Source: Nocardia goodfellowii
Lineage (GTDB): Bacteria; Actinomycetota; Actinomycetes; Mycobacteriales; Mycobacteriaceae
DNA: 64,000 nt
Assembly (NCBI RefSeq): GCF_017875645.1
Contig: NZ_JAGGMR010000001.1
Coordinates: 5,580,001 to 5,644,000 of the forward strand
Direction of reading: 5' to 3'
Below the pieces are notes generated by a model that saw only the letters and a program-made list of their open reading frames with translations, was not told where the DNA came from and searched no databases. Positions 49,192-59,549 of the stretch are shown piece by piece. How positions within the stretch are numbered: the first letter of the stretch is position 1; the number at the start of each line of letters is the position of its first letter. A program made the position numbers and the translations under genes.

Positions 49192-50072
49192 CCGCCGACC
49201 GCGACGACAACTACCTGCCCCAGCTCCGCACCCGGCTCGGGCTGCCGGGCATCGTCGACGTCCACACCCATTTCATGCCGGAGCAGGTCATGCGCAAGGT
49301 GTGGGCGTACTTCGATTCGGCGGGTCCGCTGACCGGTCGCGAGTGGCCGATCACCTATCGGGACGATGAGCAGGTCCGGCTGAAGACGTTGCGCGGCTTC
49401 GGTGTTCGCGCCTTCAGTTCGCTGGTGTATCCACACAAGCCGGATATGGCGGCCTGGCTCAACGAGTGGACCGCCGACTTCGCCGCGCGCACACCCGATT
49501 GCCTGCCCGCCGCCACCTTCTACCCGGAACACGGCGCGGACTCCTATGTGGAAGCGGCACTCGAGGCGGGTGCACGAATCTTCAAGGTGCACATCCAGGT
49601 CGGTGACTTCCACCCCGGCGATCCGCTGCTGCGGCCGGTGTGGGGCCTGCTGGAGGAGGCGGGGATTCCGGCGCTCATCCACTGTGGCTCCGGTCCGGCC
49701 CCGGGGACGTTCACCGGACCGGAGCCCATCGCCGCTCTGCTGCGGCGGTTTCCGCGACTGCGGATGATCGTCGCGCACATGGGCACGCCCGAATACTCCG
49801 AATTCTTGGACCTGGCACAGCGATACGAGGGCGTGTACCTGGACACCACCATGGTCTGGACCGATTTCAGCGAGCAGGACGCGCCGTACCCGGCGTCCGA
49901 ACGGCCTCGCCTGCTCGACCTGGGCGACCGCATCCTGTTCGGCAGCGACTTCCCGAATATCCCCTACCCCTACGCCCATCAGGTCTACGCCGTGGAACGA
50001 CTCGATCTCGGCGACGAGTGGCTGCGCCGGGTGCTGCACGACAACGGCGCCCGGCTGTTCGACCTGAGCTGA
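49188..50072 (+). CDS. amidohydrolase-2 family protein
   Basis: A 294-residue TIM-barrel metal-dependent hydrolase (PF04909-like). The HxH metal site is VDVHTHF near residue 24. Later ligands are IHCGSG, VAHMGTPEY and FGSDFPNIPY (Asp). The family includes decarboxylases and lactone or amide hydrolases. GTG start with GGAGG upstream, in GTGA overlap with the nucleoside hydrolase, so it may act on the released base or a product of it. Confidence 0.85.
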   Translation: MTADRDDNYLPQLRTRLGLPGIVDVHTHFMPEQVMRKVWAYFDSAGPLTGREWPITYRDDEQVRLKTLRGFGVRAFSSLVYPHKPDMAAWLNEWTADFAARTPDCLPAATFYPEHGADSYVEAALEAGARIFKVHIQVGDFHPGDPLLRPVWGLLEEAGIPALIHCGSGPAPGTFTGPEPIAALLRRFPRLRMIVAHMGTPEYSEFLDLAQRYEGVYLDTTMVWTDFSEQDAPYPASERPRLLDLGDRILFGSDFPNIPYPYAHQVYAVERLDLGDEWLRRVLHDNGARLFDLS

Positions 50073-50105
50073 GCCGCGCTACCCGTTACGCCGAGGCATC
50101 AGCGT

Positions 50106-51992
50106 TCACGACCCGATGTCGCGGGACAGGCCGCTGGCGCGCAGGACGCGGCGGGCGATGGCGGCCCGGATCGATTCGTCGGTGCCGATGATCCGGACGT
50201 GACGGCGCGCGCGGGTGATGGCGGTGTAGAGCAGTTCCCTTGTCAGCAAGGTGGATTCGGGTTCCGGGAGCACCACGGAGACGGTGTCGTACTGACTGCC
50301 CTGGCTGCGGTGGATGGTCATCGCGAACACTGTGACCACGGCCGGGAATTGGGTGGGGTGCACGAGGTACGGTTCGCTACCGCGCTGAAGTGCGGCACGC
50401 AGTGAGCCGTCCGGCAGCCGCACGATCACGCCGGTGTCACCGTTGTAGATTCGCGCCTCGTGGTCGTTGGCGGTGACCAAGAGCGGCTGACCGGGATACC
50501 AAGGGGCCAGGGGGGATTCGGACCCCGCTCCCCCGGCCGCGGCCCAGTCGGCGGCCATCCGATCCCAGCGTTCGACACCGAACGGGCCCTGGCGGTGCGC
50601 GCAGAGCAGGCGATGCGATTCCAGCGCGGTCAGCGCGCCGGCCGCGTCACCGCCGAGTGCGGCGTCGGTGACCGCACGCGCCGCCGTGATCACCTCCGCG
50701 CGGACCGGTTTGGTGTCCTCCGGTCCGCACAGGGACAATTCGGGCCCGCCCGCGCGCAACAGGTCGAGCGCGGTGTCGGCATCGCCCGCGCGGACCGCGA
50801 CCGCGAGATCGGCGATCTTCCCGCCGAAACGGCGACCGCGGGTGAGGCGGACGATACCGCCGCGCAGGCGGGTACGCTCCAGCGCGGTCAGCGATTCCGC
50901 GTGCTGCTCGCCGGAATCCGCGTCGAGCACCTGCTCCAGCACCGGATTGGGTTCCCCGGCAACGGGTCCCGCGACCAGGTCGGCGAGCACCGCGCCCGCG
51001 TCGACCGAGGCCAACTGGTCGGGGTCACCCACCAGTACCAGGCGGGTGTCGGGGCGCAACGCGGCCAGCAGGCTGCTCATCATGGTCAGCGACACCATGG
51101 AGGTTTCGTCGACGACGATCACGTCGTAGGGCAGGCGGTTGAACTCGTGGTATTTGAACCGGGTGCTACGGCTGCGCTGCCAGCCGAGGAGGCGGTGCAG
51201 GGTGGAGGCGGTGAGCTCGGGCAACCCGAGCGGTTCGGCTTGCTCGCGCACGGCCTCCTGCAGCCGGGCCGCGGCCTTGCCGGTCGGCGCGGCCAGCGCG
51301 ATGCGCAGCGTGGGCAGTTTGGGGTTCGACCGCTGATGCGCGTCGAGCAGCGCCAGAATGCGGGCGATCGTGTGGGTCTTCCCGGTGCCGGGGCCACCCG
51401 CCACCACGGTGGTCCAGTGGGTCGCGGCCAGCGCCGCGGCCAGTCGCTGCCGGTCCGGGGCGACACCGGCCGGGCCGTCGAAGAGGCGGTCGAGTTCCTG
51501 GCGCACCAGCGCGGGATCGACGACGGGGTGCCCTACCGACCGTTCGGTGAGCACGCGCCGGATCGTCTGCTCCTGCTGGAAGTATCGATCCAGATACAGC
51601 AGCGGACCGCCGACGCGGTCACCCGGCACCAACCGCAACGGCCGCAACGGACCCGCTCGACCGCCGACCACCAATGGGCTCGCGTGCAGCGCGGCCACCA
51701 CGGCCTCGATATCGGGCCAGGGCAGCGTCGCCGGATCGACGCCCGTTCCCGCCTCCCAGCGTTCATCGGCATCGATGCCGATCTCGCGCATGCGGTCCAG
51801 CTCCAGGCACACCGACCCCGACCGCACGGCGCGCACCGCCAGCGCGGCCGCGAAGAGCACCTGCTCGGACTCCTCGCGTCCGAGCCGGCCGAGCCGCACA
51901 GCGACATGCACGTCCGCGGCCGACAGCACCCCGGCCTCGTTGAAGGTCCGCAGCAGGCCGGTCCCGCGCTGTGCCAGCTGGATCGACGTCAT
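50106..51992 (-). CDS. recD: exodeoxyribonuclease V alpha chain RecD
   Basis: A 628-residue superfamily 1B helicase, the 5'-3' motor of RecBCD. Walker A is GGPGTGKTHTIARI, followed by ALAAPTGKAAARLQEAV (Ia), VIVVDETSMVSL (II), LVLVGDPDQLASVDAG (III), and the C-terminal VFAMTIHRSQGSQYDTV (V) and LLYTAITRARRHVRI (VI). I start at MTSIQLAQRG, with AAGGAG eight bases upstream. It is last in the recC-recB-recD operon, 57 bases after recB. Confidence 0.95.
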   Translation of the reverse strand: MTSIQLAQRGTGLLRTFNEAGVLSAADVHVAVRLGRLGREESEQVLFAAALAVRAVRSGSVCLELDRMREIGIDADERWEAGTGVDPATLPWPDIEAVVAALHASPLVVGGRAGPLRPLRLVPGDRVGGPLLYLDRYFQQEQTIRRVLTERSVGHPVVDPALVRQELDRLFDGPAGVAPDRQRLAAALAATHWTTVVAGGPGTGKTHTIARILALLDAHQRSNPKLPTLRIALAAPTGKAAARLQEAVREQAEPLGLPELTASTLHRLLGWQRSRSTRFKYHEFNRLPYDVIVVDETSMVSLTMMSSLLAALRPDTRLVLVGDPDQLASVDAGAVLADLVAGPVAGEPNPVLEQVLDADSGEQHAESLTALERTRLRGGIVRLTRGRRFGGKIADLAVAVRAGDADTALDLLRAGGPELSLCGPEDTKPVRAEVITAARAVTDAALGGDAAGALTALESHRLLCAHRQGPFGVERWDRMAADWAAAGGAGSESPLAPWYPGQPLLVTANDHEARIYNGDTGVIVRLPDGSLRAALQRGSEPYLVHPTQFPAVVTVFAMTIHRSQGSQYDTVSVVLPEPESTLLTRELLYTAITRARRHVRIIGTDESIRAAIARRVLRASGLSRDIGS

Positions 51993-52049
51993 CCGACCGA
52001 CTCCTTGTCGGCCGGAGCACACGGCAGGAGCTGGGTCCAGGTCATCGCG

Positions 52050-55000
52050 TCACCCTTCGGAAGTATCGGTGCCGCACCGTTTCGCCTCTCCGGCAAGAAG
52101 ATCCGACAGGGCGACGATCAGGGCCGCGGGCGGGTTCCAGTCGAAGACGCCGCGCCCGGGTGGGGTTTCCGGGCCGATCATGCCGCGAACGAAGAGGTAG
52201 CAGCAGCCACCCAGATGACGGGCGGGATCGTAGGCGGGCAGCCGCCAGCGCAGGTAACGGTGCAGGGCGACGGAGTACAGCAGCGCCTGCAGGGGATAGT
52301 GCGAGCGCTGCATCTCGGCACACATGCGGTCGCGGGTGTAGTGGTCGACCGTGAGGTCGCCGAGGCCGAGCCGGTTCGTCTTGTAGTCGACGATGACGAA
52401 ACGCGGTGCGGCCGTGGCGTTGTCGGTCACCCGCAGTACGGCGTCGATACTGCCGGTGAGGTAGCCGCGCAGCGGGATATCGTCCAGGCCGGCCAGGTGG
52501 TCGGCGTAGGGGCGGAACTCGTCGTCGGCGGGCAGGTATTCGCGCAGTAGATCGGCGATCTGGCGCAGTGTGGCGGCACGCGCCGCGGGGGTGTCGCCGC
52601 CGGACAGGGGCAGTTCGAATTCGAGCTCGTTGAGTTGGTCGCGACCGGAAATATCCGCGAGCGTGCCGAATCCGAGCGGCGTGCGCAGCACGCCGAGCAG
52701 AGCGGTGCCGAGCAGGGCCGGATCGATGTCGGCCATGAGTTCGTCGATAGCGGTGCGGCAGCGGGTGTGCACCTCGACGGCGAGATCGGGTGCGTCGCGG
52801 TCGATCATCTCCAGGACACCGTGCACGAGGGTGCCGAAATCCGCGCCGTAGGGCAGCGCGTTCATCAATGAGGGTGCGGCGGTGGGCAGTTCGGTGTCGT
52901 CGAGCAGCGGGGTGGCGGGTTCGTCGGTGGCGCCGTGCTCGTCCTCCGGTTCGACGCCGGGCGCGATGTCATGGGCGCCGGCGGTCAGCGCCGAGTAGGA
53001 GGTGCGCCGCCAGTGCTGGTCCAGCGCGCGATCGAAACGCGCGGCGGCGAGGTCGCCGGTGCTCCGATCGTCGCGGACGCGGCGGAGTTCCACCGCTTCG
53101 GCGGTATCCACACCGATCACCGAGATCGCCTCGGGGGCCGTGGCCGCCCAGGCCGAAATCTTTTGCAGCGCAACCGCGTCGGCGGGCACCGAGGCGCGGT
53201 TCGGGACGATGTCGCCGCCGTCCGGACGGCCGAGAATCATCCGGTGCAGGGGCGCCGCCGCGGTGGTGATCGCGGGCGCCCACCAGGCGACGACCTGACA
53301 CATGGCACGGGTCAACGCGACGTAGAGCAGGCGCAGTTCCTCCCCCGCCTCCTCGGCCTCGCTGCGCAGTTTGCGTTCCGCGAAACCGGGGGCCTCCTGG
53401 CCACCGACATCGAGGACGCGGGCGCCGGTGTCATCGTGGAACAGCAGCGTCGCCGGGTACGGATTCTTCGCGCTGTCCCAGGCGAAAGGCAGGTACACGA
53501 CCGGGAATTCGAGCCCTTTGCTGGCATGCACGGTGGCGATCTGCACGGCGGCGGCGTCGCGGTCCAGGCGGCGGCTGCGGTCGGCCACCGCGCCGGAGGC
53601 GGGGTCGCGCACCCGATCGGTGAGCCAGCGGGTCAACGCGGTCAAGCCCAATCCCTCGGTGAGTGCCACCTGGTCCAGCAGTTGGGCGATATGGCGCAGA
53701 TCAGTGAGCTCGCGTTCCCCGTTCTCCACCGTGAGCAGGCGTTGAGCCAGACCCGTTTCGGCCGAGAGCTTTTCGAAGACGGCGGCGAAACCGGCGCGAG
53801 CGAACAACCGACCGGCGTCACGCAGCTGCGCACTCACCCGGCCGACCAGATCCGCTCCGCCACTGTCGATTTCAGCGGCCGTGACACCGAACAGCGGAGT
53901 GCACGCCGCCAGTCGCACCCGATCGGAGCGGTGCGGCTGTTCCAGCGCCCGCAGCACCCACAGCCAATCGGTGGCGCTGCCGGTCGCGAAGACACTCGTA
54001 CCGCCCGCCAGCACCGATGCGACGCCCACCTTGTCCAAAGCGGCTCGTACGACGTCGATTTGGGACCGGGTCCGCACCAGTACCGCGATATCGCCCGGCC
54101 CGAGCGGACGACGGGGTACCCCGAGCGTGGTGTCGGCGTCCGCCGGCGCACCGGCGGGACGCGTACCGGTTTGCGCCGATCGCGCGTCCGGAGCGGGCCC
54201 CTCGGCGATCGAGGTCCCGGATTCGAGCAGGCGCACGATGTCGGCGGCCAGATCCTCGGCGACCTTGGCCCGCAGCCGGCCCACCGCGGGGAAGCCGGAC
54301 TTGTTGAGCGCGCCCGCTCCGGTGCGCGGCAGGCAGCGCACCCGCAACGGCGTGATGAGGTCGGCGGGACCGGACAGGCGCGTCCACGGCCGGGTCGCGG
54401 CCACCGGATAGACGGTGATCTCCTTGTGCCCCAGCGCCGCTCCGCCGTGCAGGTGATCCAGGGCGGCGAGCAACCCGGCGTCGCTGCGCCAGTTGGTGTC
54501 GAGTTCGCAGCGGTGGTCGGCGTGCGCGACAGCGTCGAGGTAACTGAGCACTTCCGCGCCGCGGAAGGCGTAGATGGCCTGTTTCGGATCGCCGACCAGG
54601 ACCATCGTCGTGTGCCCATGGAAGGCCAGCCGCAGGATGTCCCACTGGAGCGGGTCGGTGTCCTGGAACTCGTCGACCAGCGCCACGCGGTACCGGTCGC
54701 GGATGCGCGCGCGGGCGCGCGGCCCGTGCTCGGGATCGGCGAGCACGTCGTGCAGCAGGACCAGCAGGTCGTCGAAATCGCGCAGGCCCGAAAGTCGTTT
54801 GCGGCGTTCGGTTTCCGCGCGCACGGCGGCGGCGAACGCGACCCGCTGCCCGGTCGCGCCGTCCCCTTCCGGAGCCAGGCGCGCATGCCGGTCGCGCACC
54901 GCGGCCAGCGCCAGGGTGTGCGCCTCCTTCAGCGAGAACGGTGGTTCGGTGCGCGCGTACCGATGCAGGTAGAGATCGTCGGCCGCGGTCAGCACGACCT

Positions 55001-55496
55001 CGTCGACGGTTTCGACCAGTCGCGCGCCCGGATCGTGCTCACCCGCCAACCCGAGTTCATCGAGCATTCGCTGGCAGAAACTGTGCGTGGTCACGATGGT
55101 GCCCGCGGCGAAATCAGACAACGCGACCAGCAACCGCTCCCGCCGGCGGCGCACTTCCGCCGGATCCGTCTGCGCCAGATGCCGTACCAGTTCGTCCCGG
55201 TGCGCCCGCGCCAACTCCGGATCCGCCAGCGCGGCCGCCACCACCACGAACCGGTCCCGCGCTCGCTCTCGCAACTCCTGCGTCGCGGCCCGGCTGAACG
55301 TCACCAGCAACAACTGCGAAACATCGACCCCGAGCTCGGCCACATACCGCACCGCCAATCCCACGATGGCATGTGTCTTCCCGGTTCCCGCACTGGCTTC
55401 CAGCACGGTGGTCCCGCTGGGCAGCGCCCCGAACGCGTCGAACCGCCCCGGCTCCGCCAACTCCTCGGCCGCGAACGCCAGATCCTGCACAGTCAT
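52050..55496 (-). CDS. recB: exodeoxyribonuclease V beta chain RecB
   Basis: A 1148-residue 3'-5' helicase-nuclease. Helicase motifs: LEASAGTGKTHAIV (Walker A, Lys40), VALVDEFQDTDPLQWD (II), MVLVGDPKQAIYAFRGAEV (III), QIATVHASKGLEFPVVYLP (V) and LRLLYVALTRAMCQVV (VI). The C-terminal PD-(D/E)XK nuclease keeps FVIVDYKTNRLG and YPLQALLYSVALHRYL. It works with RecC and RecD in end resection; in mycobacteria this complex serves single-strand annealing more than classical recombination. Confidence 0.95.
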   Translation of the reverse strand: MTVQDLAFAAEELAEPGRFDAFGALPSGTTVLEASAGTGKTHAIVGLAVRYVAELGVDVSQLLLVTFSRAATQELRERARDRFVVVAAALADPELARAHRDELVRHLAQTDPAEVRRRRERLLVALSDFAAGTIVTTHSFCQRMLDELGLAGEHDPGARLVETVDEVVLTAADDLYLHRYARTEPPFSLKEAHTLALAAVRDRHARLAPEGDGATGQRVAFAAAVRAETERRKRLSGLRDFDDLLVLLHDVLADPEHGPRARARIRDRYRVALVDEFQDTDPLQWDILRLAFHGHTTMVLVGDPKQAIYAFRGAEVLSYLDAVAHADHRCELDTNWRSDAGLLAALDHLHGGAALGHKEITVYPVAATRPWTRLSGPADLITPLRVRCLPRTGAGALNKSGFPAVGRLRAKVAEDLAADIVRLLESGTSIAEGPAPDARSAQTGTRPAGAPADADTTLGVPRRPLGPGDIAVLVRTRSQIDVVRAALDKVGVASVLAGGTSVFATGSATDWLWVLRALEQPHRSDRVRLAACTPLFGVTAAEIDSGGADLVGRVSAQLRDAGRLFARAGFAAVFEKLSAETGLAQRLLTVENGERELTDLRHIAQLLDQVALTEGLGLTALTRWLTDRVRDPASGAVADRSRRLDRDAAAVQIATVHASKGLEFPVVYLPFAWDSAKNPYPATLLFHDDTGARVLDVGGQEAPGFAERKLRSEAEEAGEELRLLYVALTRAMCQVVAWWAPAITTAAAPLHRMILGRPDGGDIVPNRASVPADAVALQKISAWAATAPEAISVIGVDTAEAVELRRVRDDRSTGDLAAARFDRALDQHWRRTSYSALTAGAHDIAPGVEPEDEHGATDEPATPLLDDTELPTAAPSLMNALPYGADFGTLVHGVLEMIDRDAPDLAVEVHTRCRTAIDELMADIDPALLGTALLGVLRTPLGFGTLADISGRDQLNELEFELPLSGGDTPAARAATLRQIADLLREYLPADDEFRPYADHLAGLDDIPLRGYLTGSIDAVLRVTDNATAAPRFVIVDYKTNRLGLGDLTVDHYTRDRMCAEMQRSHYPLQALLYSVALHRYLRWRLPAYDPARHLGGCCYLFVRGMIGPETPPGRGVFDWNPPAALIVALSDLLAGEAKRCGTDTSEG

Positions 55497-55656
55497 CGGC
55501 TACACCACCCGACACCAGGCATCGGCGACCCCACTTCCCGTTCGGCAACGCACAACCCACCCCGATCGAACCATCCGCCGCCCCGGCCGCTCGGCACCCC
55601 CGCCCGCGTGTCCTTGTTGATCATGCCGTCACCCGCACGACAGCGACTCACGGCGA

Positions 55657-58600
55657 TCACGGCTGCCCCTGGGTCTCGGCGGCGAGAAGCGGGACCCAGA
55701 GGCGGCGGGCAAGCGCGCCGAACAGGGTGGTCTCGCCCGGTTCGCCCGCTGGGGCGGGAGCGGACATGAGGTCGTCGAGGCGTGGAGCGGGACCCCAGAT
55801 GTAGCGGAGGTGGCGGTCGGTGTGGTCACCGAATGCGGCGGGACCGTTGGGGCCGCCGTTGAATTCGCGTTCGGCGGAGGTGATCGCTTCCTCCACCGAA
55901 GAACCACGGAAGCGGCGTTCGGCGTACGCGGCGGTAGCGGTGGGTGTGATCGGGAGCGGTTCGCACAGGCCCGCGTCGCGAAGTTTGACGAGCTCGCGCA
56001 AGGCGGCGACGGCGGCGGGGCGATCGGGGGCGGTCAGAATGGAACGCCAAGCGGGACGATGGAATTGGCCGCGACCGGTGGTGACCGCGCGCCAGGACCG
56101 GTCCTCGGTGGCGGCGAGGGCGAGCAGGGCTACCCAGGCGGAGATGCGGTGTTTCGGGGCGAGGCGGGAGAAGGTGGTGCGCACCAGCGTCTCGCCGTGC
56201 ACCTCGGGAACCGTGCCGGTAAGCCGGCGGCCGCCGCCGAGATCGATGGCGATATCGACCGCGCGGGCGGGACTTTCGTATTCGGGGAGTGCGGCACGCA
56301 CCAATTTGTCGACGGTGTGCTCGATGTCGTCGAGCACGGCGCCGCCCAGGCCGAAGGGAGGCAGCGTGCCGCGCCGCCATTCCGCGGCGCGCAGACCGGC
56401 GGGGTCGGCGCCGGTGAGGCGAGCAGTCAGCATGCGTTCGCCCAGTTCCCATTTCGCGAGGCCGTCGAGTTCGATCGGCAGGCGATCGGCGATGTCCTCG
56501 TCGTGCTCGGGCACGCGCAGGCCCAGGCGCTGCCACAGGAACGCGCGGAGGGGATGCTCGGCGAAGGACATCAGGTCGTTCAGGGCGACATCGGCGAGGT
56601 CGGGAGCGGGCAGCGGCGCGGGCAGGAAGGCCGGGCGGGGACGCGGCGGCGCGGCGGCGGCCACGGCACCGGCCAGCGCGACGGCATCGAAGCTGAACGG
56701 CTTGTCCGCGTGGAAGTTCCGGCTGTCGAAACTCTGCAGCGGATGCCGGATCAGCACCTTGTCGGCGTCGTCACCGAGATAGCCGCGCACGGCGTCGAGG
56801 ATCTCGGCGACCGGGATGGCGGGCGGGCGCTTGGTGCCGGTGACCGGATCCGCGCCGGTATGGAACAGCAGCAGCTTGTCCTGCGCGGCCATGATCGCGT
56901 CCAGCAGCAGCTGGCGGTCCTCGCTGCGGGGATCGCGTTCGCCCAGCAGCGGATGGCGGGCCAGCACGTCGTCGCCGTCGATACCGCCCGCCCTCGGGAA
57001 GACATCGTCGTCGAGTCCGAGCAGCACCACCACCCGGTGCGGCACCGACCGCATCGGCGTCATGGTGGCGACGGTCAGCTCACCGGTGCGGAAGTTCGCG
57101 CGGGTCGGCCGGGCGGCGAGCCGGTTCGCCAGCAGCACACCGACATCGGGCAGCCGGAGCTGCACGTCTCCGGCGTGCTCGGTGGCGGCGGTCAGTTCGC
57201 GGCGGGCTTCCGCGCGAATCCAGGCATCCCGGTCGGGTACGTCGGTGAGCAGGTCGAGCGCACGCGCCAGCACCGCGGCCCATTCGCCGGCCGGACGCGG
57301 TCCCCGCAGGTCGCGCAGGCACACCGCGAGCCGGTCGACGAACTCGGCGAAGCGCCCCGCCAGATCCACGTCACCGGAGTCCACGTCACCCAGGGGCAAA
57401 GCCAAATCCAGCCAGTCGTCGGCACTTTCGTCGGCGGTGACACCCAGCAGGATCCGGTCGACGGCCGCGTTCAAGGTGTTCTGCGCGAAATCGGCGAGCC
57501 CGAATGCCTGCCGCTGCCGCTGCCCGATCCCCCATCGCGCCCCGGACGCCGCGGCCCACTCCCGCAACCGTTCGATCGCGTCGTCGTCGAAACCGCAACG
57601 GCGGCGCACGGTTTCGGATGCGGCCAGATCCAGCACCTGGGTCACCGTGACCCGTCCGTCCGCCAGTTCCAGCAGGGTCGCGATCACCGCGAGCATCGGA
57701 TTGGTGACCCCGCGCCCCCGATCGGCCAGCCGTACCCGCAACTGATGCGCGGGATGCGCCGAATCCCGCATGCCCTCAGCCGATCCCGTGGCTCCGAAGG
57801 CCGCCCGCACCAGCGGCGCGTACGCCTCGACCTCCGGACACATGATCAGCACGTCCCGCGGTTCCAGCGTCGGATCGGCGGCGAACAGACCGAGCAGGCA
57901 CTCCCGCAGCACCTCCACCTGCCGCGTCGGCCCGTGACACGCGTGCACCTGGAAGCTGCCATCCGCCGCGTACGCCCCCGGCGCGGGCGGCCACCGGTCG
58001 TCGCGAATCCCCGCCTGAATCGCGCTCAGCAGCGTCGAGCCGGACTCGCCCGAAGCCGGGTGCGGCGACACCGTAGACACGGCAGGCGAACTTTCGCTTT
58101 CGGACTGGACGCCAATCGGCGAATCCTGTCCTGGCCCTTTCGGATTCGGCTGCTCGCCGGTCAGAATCGGTGCGCCGATCGCGTGCAAACGCTGTTGCAG
58201 TTCCCGGACGTCGCGGGCCAAACCCGCCAGCAGCGGGTGGTCGACGGCGGTAGTGGTGGTGTCCGCGGCCCGGGAGCTCGCCGGCGGCAGTTGCGCGAGC
58301 GTCGACCACATCGCGGGGCTCGGGTGGGCGAGCCACAGGTGCACGTCGCGTCCTTCGCCCAGCGCGGACAGCACCGCCAGCTGGTCGGCGGGCAGGCGGG
58401 TGGCGCCGAACACCGAAAGACGTTGCGGCAGCTGCACAGCGGCGGGTTCGGCACGCAGACGGGCGCAGGCGGCTTCGAGGCGTTCGGCGGGGCTGGGCGC
58501 ACCCACCTCGGCGCGCAACCGGCGCCACAGCGCCGGTTGCCACAGCAGATCGTCGGGGACCGGGTGGCCGGCGCCGTCGGTGTCCGCACCGGCCGCCCAC

Positions 58601-59088
58601 TCGTCGATCAGGGCCGGGCGTTGCGCACCATAGCTGTCGAAGAGGGCCGCGATCCGGGCGGCGGTGGCGTAGCGCCGGCCGACCCGATGGTCACGACCGG
58701 TCGGTTCGGTCGCACCGAGGTGCCGGGCCAGCACCGCGCACCACGGTTCGGACAGCGCCGCGTCGATCACCCGCAGCAGCGTCCAGACGAGACGTTCCGG
58801 AGCCCACGGATCATCCTCGGGCCGCACACCACCGGCCGCCGCGAGGACCTCGGCGACCAGGCCGGACGGTGACGGGAACCGGATATTCGCCGCGACGCCG
58901 TCGGCCGAGGACGGCCCCGTCACCCCCAGCACCGTCGAAAGTCGTTGCGTGAGCCACCGTTCCACGCCTTTGGCCGGTACCGCCACCACGTCGGCGGCGA
59001 ACGGGTCGGTCAGCGGCGTCGCCAACAGCGCGGCGAGCGAATCGGCCAGGATGTCGGCGCGCTCGGCACGGTGGATGTGCAGCGGCAT
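55657..59088 (-). CDS. recC: exodeoxyribonuclease V gamma chain RecC
   Basis: A 1143-residue RecC, the scanning and Chi-recognition subunit with decayed helicase and nuclease folds. Visible marks are MPLHIHRAERADILADSLAALL at the start, FGATRLPADQLAVLSALGEGRDVHLWLAHPSP, RDVLIMCPEVEAYAPLVRAAF and the C-terminal SVPHRVVVLLGLDDDVFPR, DRQLLLDAIMAAQDKLLLFHTGADP and DLMSFAEHPLRAFLWQRLGL. The start is taken at MPLHIHRAE; a start 36 bases earlier is possible. It is first gene of the operon, with recB 160 bases downstream. Confidence 0.93.
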   Translation of the reverse strand: MPLHIHRAERADILADSLAALLATPLTDPFAADVVAVPAKGVERWLTQRLSTVLGVTGPSSADGVAANIRFPSPSGLVAEVLAAAGGVRPEDDPWAPERLVWTLLRVIDAALSEPWCAVLARHLGATEPTGRDHRVGRRYATAARIAALFDSYGAQRPALIDEWAAGADTDGAGHPVPDDLLWQPALWRRLRAEVGAPSPAERLEAACARLRAEPAAVQLPQRLSVFGATRLPADQLAVLSALGEGRDVHLWLAHPSPAMWSTLAQLPPASSRAADTTTTAVDHPLLAGLARDVRELQQRLHAIGAPILTGEQPNPKGPGQDSPIGVQSESESSPAVSTVSPHPASGESGSTLLSAIQAGIRDDRWPPAPGAYAADGSFQVHACHGPTRQVEVLRECLLGLFAADPTLEPRDVLIMCPEVEAYAPLVRAAFGATGSAEGMRDSAHPAHQLRVRLADRGRGVTNPMLAVIATLLELADGRVTVTQVLDLAASETVRRRCGFDDDAIERLREWAAASGARWGIGQRQRQAFGLADFAQNTLNAAVDRILLGVTADESADDWLDLALPLGDVDSGDVDLAGRFAEFVDRLAVCLRDLRGPRPAGEWAAVLARALDLLTDVPDRDAWIRAEARRELTAATEHAGDVQLRLPDVGVLLANRLAARPTRANFRTGELTVATMTPMRSVPHRVVVLLGLDDDVFPRAGGIDGDDVLARHPLLGERDPRSEDRQLLLDAIMAAQDKLLLFHTGADPVTGTKRPPAIPVAEILDAVRGYLGDDADKVLIRHPLQSFDSRNFHADKPFSFDAVALAGAVAAAAPPRPRPAFLPAPLPAPDLADVALNDLMSFAEHPLRAFLWQRLGLRVPEHDEDIADRLPIELDGLAKWELGERMLTARLTGADPAGLRAAEWRRGTLPPFGLGGAVLDDIEHTVDKLVRAALPEYESPARAVDIAIDLGGGRRLTGTVPEVHGETLVRTTFSRLAPKHRISAWVALLALAATEDRSWRAVTTGRGQFHRPAWRSILTAPDRPAAVAALRELVKLRDAGLCEPLPITPTATAAYAERRFRGSSVEEAITSAEREFNGGPNGPAAFGDHTDRHLRYIWGPAPRLDDLMSAPAPAGEPGETTLFGALARRLWVPLLAAETQGQP

Positions 59089-59264
59089 TGGTTGTTTATA
59101 CGCCAGCGACTCCCCCGCAACCACACCGGCCCGGCCCGAGTGAGTGAATTAAGCCACACGCGAACGCTTTTCTCGGCCGTGTCACGTCTGTTCGCGCGAA
59201 TCGATGTGCGACAGTGCTCAACCGGGGAGGACGGGAAGCTGGATCGAAAGGCTGGTTCGCGTCA

Positions 59265-59471
59265 ATGACTGCGAAGGTGATTGCCCTGGTTCCGAGAGCC
59301 GGATTCACGGTCCGCCGCGTCGGAGATCGCTGGGAGTTGGTCAACTCGGGTTTCTACGGCCGCGCCGTTGTCCTACAGACCTGGCCGCGGGACCGGCACA
59401 CCGAGGCTTTCGAGCACTGCTATCGCCTCAACGGCCGCACCGTCGAAGAGTTGCTGGCCGCCTTCCGCTGA
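59265..59471 (+). CDS. small protein of unknown function
   Basis: A 68-residue protein, MTAKVIALVPRAGFTVRRVG then RWELVNSGFYGRAVVLQTWPRDRHTEAFEHCYRLNGRTVEELLAAFR. The composition and the beta-then-helix pattern look real, but no family is recognised. A GTG at 59214, within AACCGGGGAGG, would add 17 residues of poor composition. AAAGG lies about 15 bases before the ATG. It is divergent from recC. Confidence 0.5.
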   Translation: MTAKVIALVPRAGFTVRRVGDRWELVNSGFYGRAVVLQTWPRDRHTEAFEHCYRLNGRTVEELLAAFR

Positions 59472-59549
59472 ATTCGGCTCGGCCCGAACCGGATTGCGGA
59501 ATCGGTAGCGTCGCGAATAACACAGCGCCGCGCCGAGCTCAAGACGTGC

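Noticed and set aside
52935..58872. Long plus-strand open frames (944 and 1020 codons) opposite recB and recC
   Set aside because: Rich in Gly/Arg/Val/His with no domains; they are antisense shadows of GC-rich genes with strong codon-position bias.
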